Assembly: GCA_902812455.1 (NCBI GenBank)
Contig: CADDZH010000140.1
Location: 1-9,863, forward strand
DNA: 9,863 nucleotides
Source of the DNA: Chloroflexota bacterium
Lineage (GTDB): Bacteria > Chloroflexota > Ktedonobacteria > Ktedonobacterales > Ktedonobacteraceae
Direction: 5' to 3'
Part shown: in pieces, positions 4,376 through 9,863 of the stretch
Numbering within the stretch: the stretch's first letter is position 1
Layout of the letters: each line of letters starts with the position of its first letter
Position numbers and translations under genes: made by a program
Notes under the pieces: model-generated
The model's input: only the letters and a program-made list of their open reading frames with translations
The model's database searches: none
Told to the model about the DNA's origin: nothing

Positions 4376-6979
4376 ATGAGATTCAAATTACGATCGTTGG
4401 GGGGAAAACTCATACTTGTGACAGTGCTCATGCTCATGCTCTGCCTGCTGCTTTTTGCAGGCTTATCTCTTGGTCTCTTGAGATTCCTCTCTGAGCGTGA
4501 TGCAAAGCATGACGCTGTTGCCCACCTTTTACTCGTTAAAAAAGCTTACCAGGAGCAAACTACTACCACCCTGCAAACCCTGGAGAACGTTTCCCAGGAT
4601 AACCAGATTATTGCCTTTGTCACTCCGGCGCAACACCGCTTTTCTCCCGTACAGGTAAGAGATACGCTTCTGGCCCTTGCCTTCGACGATCACCTATCCC
4701 TGTCAAAGCTTGATATCTTTGATAAGCATGGCCGGCTCATAGGGCAGTTGGAAGATGGGCAAAATGTCAGAGATGACAATACCTCTACAATAAGCCTTCT
4801 CATCGCTGAGGCATTACAGGGGAAATTGCTCTCCACGCTCCTACCGATCACATCTTCTAGCGGGCAGCCATCCTGGGCGCTTAGCTTCGCCGTGCCTATC
4901 CTCGATGCCTCGCATACAGAGATTGGCGTACTTGTTGCAGAACAAGCGCTCGATAGCACCTTCTTGCAAGGGCTTATGCAGGACACAACAAATCTCAACC
5001 TGATCCTGTGCCTGCAACAGCATATCGTAGAAAGCACCGCGAAATCGGATTCCGTTGATCAGCTTGTGCCGCAGGATCAGCTCTGCACGCCGGATACGTC
5101 CTTCATCATTGGCAGCCAGCCCCTGCTGATCTCATCCATGGCTATACAGGCCGAGAATCAATCCTCGTTTTCCCCGTCCTTGATTATTGTCGATATTGAG
5201 CCAATCGACAACGTGAATCTTCTTTCAGCACGATCCTTACTGATTCTCGTCGCCCTGGGCACTTTTGTGGCTGCGCTGGGCATTATCGCTATCGTTCTCA
5301 TTACGCGCTATTTCTTTATTCGTCCTTTACGCAAACTGCAAGCACGTGTCAGAGCGCTGATAGCTATCAATGCTGGTGCGGAGGCGGGGAATTCGCCATC
5401 CTCGACAGATGAATTGAATATGCTGGCCGGTTCACTCAATCTGCTCTCCGAGTCGCTGCATGTACACCGGAGTGAAAGCAGGGCCATGAGCAAGCAGATG
5501 GAAGACCTGCTGGTCATGAGCGATGCGCTGATCTCGACCCTCAATCTGGAGCACTTGCTGGGAGAGATTGTCTCGCGCCTGGGTGCTATTATGCAAATGA
5601 AAGATGTGGCATTACTGCTCTACGGGCGAGATATGCTCTCTCCGTGGGCAGTGGCCCGCTGGTCTGAGCAGGTATCACAACCAGAGCTTCCGGCGCAACT
5701 GCCAGCGCCCCAGCGAGGAGAGGTAACGGTGCACACGGATCCAGATGGGGATATTACGATGGCAGTGACGACAAAGATGGCGGCTATACCCAGCTCGCGT
5801 GCTGGTTTTTCCAGTGATAAAAGAAAGGCGATCAATTCATCGCAGCCACAGCAGGCGACAAGCCCTTATGGCCTGCGCCGTCCTCGCATTCCCCGGCCAG
5901 CACTGCGCGATCTCGATATGATTCTAGCTCGCATGGCAATGCAAAAGGGGAAAATTGCTTATGGTGAAGACATCGCAACCATCTACCAGGAGCGCGGTGA
6001 GGCCTGGTCCCAGATGGCTCTCGAGGCCGGGTACCGCTTTGTCATTGCTGTTCCACTGCTTTTGCAGGAGCAGCCGATAGGCGCATTTATCCTCTACGAT
6101 GCCAGGCCTCATCAGGTGACGAGCCGGGATACCTTCCTCTTAAGCACTGCTGCCATCCAGACGGCAATGGCCATTCAAAACGCCTTGCTTTTCGCAGAGG
6201 TGAAGGAGAAAAACGCAGCCCTCGAGCGGGTTAACCACCTGAAGTCACAGTTCCTGGCGACTGTGACTCATGAATTACGTACCCCTTTACACAGCATTAT
6301 CAGTTATGGGGCGTTAATTCTGGAAGGATTTGTCGATGGCGACCTGACACCGGAACAGGAGGAACATATCCAGTTTATGGTGAGACGCGCAGAGGACCTC
6401 GCGCACCTGGTGGACGACATGCTTGATCTCTCGAAGATCGAAGCCGACCGTTTAGAGGTAAAGGTTGAACCCCTTGCGCTGGCGCCCTGCTTAGCGGAAG
6501 TCGTGGAGCAACTTAAACCGATGGCAAACGATAAGGGATTGTTTTTGATGCTGGACGTGGAAGAGGGGTTACCGCAAGTGCTGGCAGATAGCCATCGCCT
6601 GCGGCAAGTCGCTATCAACCTGGTTTCCAATGCCCTGAAATTTACGGAAAAGGGCGGAGTGCTTATTCGCTGCCGGAGTTTAGAGGGATATGATATGCTG
6701 CGTATTTCTGTAGAGGATTCAGGCATAGGCATCTCGCCAGCCGCGCTAGGCTATATTTTCGAGGCATTCCGCCAGGCTGATGGCAGTACTACTCGCAAGT
6801 TCGGTGGTACAGGCCTGGGTTTGACCATTGCGAGAAAACTCATCGAATTGCAGGGCGGCGAAGTAGCTGTGGAGAGCATCGTAGGTAGGGGTTCTACCTT
6901 CTCTTTTACGCTGCCTGCTGTCCCCACAGCTAAGGTAGCTCTACCCAGCCAGGTAAACCAGGGTAGAATAAGTAGATAG
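4376..6979 (+). CDS. transmembrane sensor histidine kinase (HAMP-GAF-HisKA-HATPase)
   Basis: Encodes 867 residues. A first membrane helix (about 11-37) and a second (about 287-313) enclose an external sensor region of about 245 residues, of Cache-like size. A HAMP-type segment follows (about 314-370), then a GAF-like domain (about 378-610). The kinase core shows the phospho-acceptor THELRTPLHS (His632), the N box with N748 and N752 (INLVSNALKF), the G1 box DSGIGI (781-786), the F box around IFEAFRQ, and the G2 box GGTGLGL (810-816), so it should be active. It would autophosphorylate His632 and pass phosphate to a response regulator; it has no receiver domain of its own, and the receiver gene 32 bases downstream is the obvious partner. 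The GAF-like region is split by a polar insert, about 440-510. The ATG has AAAGGA four bases upstream. Stimulus unknown. Confidence 0.95.
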   Translation: MRFKLRSLGGKLILVTVLMLMLCLLLFAGLSLGLLRFLSERDAKHDAVAHLLLVKKAYQEQTTTTLQTLENVSQDNQIIAFVTPAQHRFSPVQVRDTLLALAFDDHLSLSKLDIFDKHGRLIGQLEDGQNVRDDNTSTISLLIAEALQGKLLSTLLPITSSSGQPSWALSFAVPILDASHTEIGVLVAEQALDSTFLQGLMQDTTNLNLILCLQQHIVESTAKSDSVDQLVPQDQLCTPDTSFIIGSQPLLISSMAIQAENQSSFSPSLIIVDIEPIDNVNLLSARSLLILVALGTFVAALGIIAIVLITRYFFIRPLRKLQARVRALIAINAGAEAGNSPSSTDELNMLAGSLNLLSESLHVHRSESRAMSKQMEDLLVMSDALISTLNLEHLLGEIVSRLGAIMQMKDVALLLYGRDMLSPWAVARWSEQVSQPELPAQLPAPQRGEVTVHTDPDGDITMAVTTKMAAIPSSRAGFSSDKRKAINSSQPQQATSPYGLRRPRIPRPALRDLDMILARMAMQKGKIAYGEDIATIYQERGEAWSQMALEAGYRFVIAVPLLLQEQPIGAFILYDARPHQVTSRDTFLLSTAAIQTAMAIQNALLFAEVKEKNAALERVNHLKSQFLATVTHELRTPLHSIISYGALILEGFVDGDLTPEQEEHIQFMVRRAEDLAHLVDDMLDLSKIEADRLEVKVEPLALAPCLAEVVEQLKPMANDKGLFLMLDVEEGLPQVLADSHRLRQVAINLVSNALKFTEKGGVLIRCRSLEGYDMLRISVEDSGIGISPAALGYIFEAFRQADGSTTRKFGGTGLGLTIARKLIELQGGEVAVESIVGRGSTFSFTLPAVPTAKVALPSQVNQGRISR

Positions 6980-7011
6980 TGTCGAAAACAACGAGCTGAG
7001 GGATAACTAGA

Positions 7012-7425
7012 ATGATGGACATAACAAGAGGCGCAACATCCTTATCCAGGGCACATCAACCAACCATCCTCGTGATTGAAGACGAGGCTTCCAATCGCCT
7101 GCTTATCGAGCGCGTCCTGTCGACCCGGGGCTATCGTTGCCTGCCTGCATCGAATGGGCGCGAGGCGCTTGATATTCTTGATCACGAGCTGGTTGACTTG
7201 ATCCTCACCGATCTTTCCATGCCGGCCATGGACGGCTATCGCGTGACGCAGTTGATCCGCGAGCGCCCAGGCCTGGCGCATGTGCCGGTTGTGGCAGTAA
7301 CGGCGTATGCTCTCAGCGATGAAAATGAGGCGGCATTGCAGGCCGGCTGCAACGAATATTTAACCAAGCCGTTCAAGCCGCGCCAGCTCCTGGAACTGGT
7401 GGAACGACTATTGCCGCAAAAATAA
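7012..7425 (+). CDS. stand-alone response regulator receiver protein
   Basis: Encodes 137 residues that form one receiver (REC) domain and nothing else. The acidic pair E23-D24, the phospho-acceptor Asp67 in LTDLSMPAMDG, Thr97 in VTAYAL and Lys119 in TKPF are all present, so it should be phosphorylated normally. There is no DNA-binding, enzymatic or other output domain, so it works either as a phosphate shuttle or by binding a partner, in the manner of DivK, Spo0F or CheY. It starts 32 bases after the kinase stop, with GAGGGAT seven bases before the ATG at 7012 (a second ATG follows at 7015), and is surely in the kinase operon. Its downstream target cannot be seen here; the nearby winged-helix protein is one possibility. 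Confidence 0.93.
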   Translation: MMDITRGATSLSRAHQPTILVIEDEASNRLLIERVLSTRGYRCLPASNGREALDILDHELVDLILTDLSMPAMDGYRVTQLIRERPGLAHVPVVAVTAYALSDENEAALQAGCNEYLTKPFKPRQLLELVERLLPQK

Positions 7426-7473
7426 GCACAGGTGGCACTATTTAGTAAAATTTGCTATCATAGGCAGGGGTGA

Positions 7474-7514
7474 TCAGGCCGGCCAAAAGGAAACTGGCCG
7501 GTCTGACTATTTTG
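7474..7514 (+). terminator. probable intrinsic terminator of the kinase-receiver operon
   Basis: Bases 7474-7485 (TCAGGCCGGCCA) pair with 7495-7506 (TGGCCGGTCTGA) over 12 positions, with one G-T wobble and a 9-nt loop. CTATTTTG follows, a short and imperfect T-rich tail. Its place 49 bases after the receiver gene and just before the aminopeptidase leader fits a terminator. Confidence 0.6.
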
Positions 7515-7539
7515 GAGCATACCTGCTCAACAATACAAT
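7512..7539 (+). promoter_or_regulatory. possible promoter for the aminopeptidase gene
   Basis: TTGGAG (7512-7517) and TACAAT (7534-7539) are 16 bases apart, resembling a weak housekeeping promoter just after the terminator hairpin. Transcription would begin near 7546, right before the AGAGGAG ribosome site (7548-7554), which is tight. A TATCAT at 7456-7461 before the hairpin is an alternative. Confidence 0.3.
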
Positions 7540-7562
7540 ACTTTAATAGAGGAGTGGTTTCA

Positions 7563-9086
<1,524 letters not shown>

Positions 9087-9147
9087 CAGTGTATACTATA
9101 CGACATAGAAAGGTGATCCATTGAGCAGAAAACCCACAGGTGAAACC

Positions 9148-9708
9148 ATGACAACGTTACACTGGACATCACGCGACCTGGAAGTGCTCCCGGAAGACGG
9201 GAAGCTGTATGAAATTGTAGACGGAGAATTGTACGTGTCGAAACAACCACACCTGGATCACCAGATTGTCGGTGGCAAGATATACGCGCTCCTGGAACAA
9301 TGGAGCGAGCAAACCCAAACGGGTATAGCAGTTTTTACGCCAGGAGTGATCTTTGCAGACGATGATGATGTGGTACCAGATGTGATCTGGATCAGCAATG
9401 AACGATTGGCTACCGCTCTCCAGCCAGATGGGAAGCTGCATTCTGCTCCTGAACTGGTTGTTGAGGTTCTCTCACCAGGAAATATAAATGTGCGCCGCGA
9501 CCGCGAAGCCAAGCTCAAGCTCTACTCGCGCCGGGGCGTGCTGGAGTATTGGATCGCAAGCTGGCAAGAACGGCGTATCGAGGTCTACCGGCGTGAGAAT
9601 GCAGTTCTCAAGCAAGTAAGTACACTCTATGAAGGTGATATTCTCGAATCCCCGCTTTTACCAGGCTTTCGATGTGAGGTGCGCCGGATTTTCGCCCGCA
9701 TCTTCTAG
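9148..9708 (+). CDS. Uma2-family (DUF820) PD-(D/E)XK endonuclease-like protein
   Basis: Encodes 186 residues typical of the Uma2 / DUF820 family, predicted restriction-endonuclease-fold proteins that are abundant in cyanobacteria and Chloroflexota and mostly of unknown function. Visible family marks are YEIVDGELYV near the start, VVPDVIWIS with Asp78, ELVVEVLSPGN with Glu106, then DREAKLKLYSRRGVLEYWI with Lys122 and Lys124. Asp78, Glu106 and a lysine are the likely nuclease residues, so the active site seems intact. The ATG at 9148 has AGGTGA four bases upstream. A TTG at 9121, nine codons earlier and also with a ribosome site (AAAGGTGA), is a real alternative and would give 195 residues. It follows the aminopeptidase gene by 61 bases and has its own promoter. 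Some family members accompany mobile DNA; no insertion-sequence ends are seen here. Confidence 0.9.
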   Translation: MTTLHWTSRDLEVLPEDGKLYEIVDGELYVSKQPHLDHQIVGGKIYALLEQWSEQTQTGIAVFTPGVIFADDDDVVPDVIWISNERLATALQPDGKLHSAPELVVEVLSPGNINVRRDREAKLKLYSRRGVLEYWIASWQERRIEVYRRENAVLKQVSTLYEGDILESPLLPGFRCEVRRIFARIF

Positions 9709-9720
9709 TGGACAACATAC

Positions 9721-9863
9721 GTGCCCCAGAACTACAAAACGGTTATCAAAGAAGCTGTACTCGATGAAGCGACCTTTCAGAGGATGACTCTGAAAGGTCA
9801 GATTCGTGGAGAAGAATTGCCCTCTACGTTCACTTGGGGCAGGACGGTGATATATTATAGTAG
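9721..9863 (+). CDS. probable N-terminus of a further gene, cut by the window edge
   Basis: Twelve bases after the Uma2 stop, a GTG at 9721 opens a frame that runs without a stop to the window edge (47 complete codons). It reads VPQNYKTVIKEAVLDEATF, then QRMTLKGQIRGEELPSTFTW. From memory, the pattern TFxRxTxxGxxRGxxLPW resembles the start of a group of class I SAM-dependent methyltransferase-like proteins, but this is tentative. The only ribosome-site candidate is a weak GTGGA at 9708-9712. The frame is the same as that of Uma2, so a stop-codon readthrough extension, or a gene once fused and now split, is an alternative. A 12-bp inverted repeat (9771-9799) lies inside it. Confidence 0.45.
   Translation, partial: MPQNYKTVIKEAVLDEATFQRMTLKGQIRGEELPSTFTWGRTVIYYS
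9771..9799. repeat. 12-bp perfect inverted repeat after the Uma2 gene
   Basis: GACCTTTCAGAG (9771-9782) and CTCTGAAAGGTC (9788-9799) are exact reverse complements around the 5-nt loop GATGA. No T-run follows on either strand, so this is not a standard intrinsic terminator. It lies within the open frame starting at 9721. Confidence 0.5.

Noticed and set aside
7433..7456. Sigma-54 promoter from TGGCAC and TTGCT
   Set aside because: The two elements are 13 bases apart instead of the 5 required between TGGCAC and TTGC, and sigma-54 spacing is strict.
9771..9799. Terminator of the Uma2 gene
   Set aside because: The stem is perfect but no T-run follows on either strand, and it lies inside an open frame that looks coding.
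9834..9861. Promoter TTGGGG-N16-TATAGT at the right edge
   Set aside because: The -35 match is poor and it lies inside the probable coding frame that starts at 9721.

Overview
The window looks like chromosomal DNA from a Gram-positive-style bacterium of the phylum Chloroflexota, most plausibly class Ktedonobacteria. This is an inference from gene style, without any database search: moderate GC, strong GGAGG-type ribosome binding sites, an ECF sigma factor followed by an anti-sigma factor carrying an extracytoplasmic beta-propeller, a Uma2 nuclease, and interspersed short repeats in a long non-coding stretch. All confident genes lie on the + strand.

Layout. Positions 1-834 hold no convincing gene; they contain a GC-rich inverted repeat, a 20-bp-period repeat, three copies of CAATTGGTGGGTG, and a 12-bp inverted repeat containing GGAAC just before the first gene. 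An ECF sigma factor (835-1395) overlaps a zinc-finger anti-sigma factor with one membrane segment and a WSPD-type beta-propeller (1364-3295). Next comes a 158-bp gap with four helically phased TTCACA boxes, then a 188-aa protein with a C-terminal winged-helix domain (3454-4020). Positions 4021-4375 contain a second pair of similar boxes, a TATAAT -10 element, a 43-codon small ORF with its own Shine-Dalgarno sequence, and a very strong intrinsic terminator directly in front of a large membrane sensor histidine kinase (4376-6979). A stand-alone receiver protein (7012-7425) follows, then a terminator-like hairpin, an M17 leucyl aminopeptidase (7563-9086), a Uma2-family endonuclease-like protein (9148-9708) with its own good promoter, and the probable start of another gene running off the right edge (9721-9863).

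How it may work together. Two transmembrane signalling modules sit side by side: the sigma/anti-sigma pair (external propeller controlling a cytoplasmic sigma factor) and the kinase/receiver pair (external sensor controlling a phosphorelay). Between them is a small putative DNA-binding protein, and both the gap before that protein and the gap before the kinase carry the same type of phased box. The most interesting point is the kinase leader. The kinase has no visible promoter of its own after the terminator, so it probably depends on readthrough of a terminator whose left arm overlaps the stop codon of the small ORF. That layout would suit translation-coupled attenuation. The aminopeptidase and Uma2 genes look like ordinary neighbours outside this signalling group.
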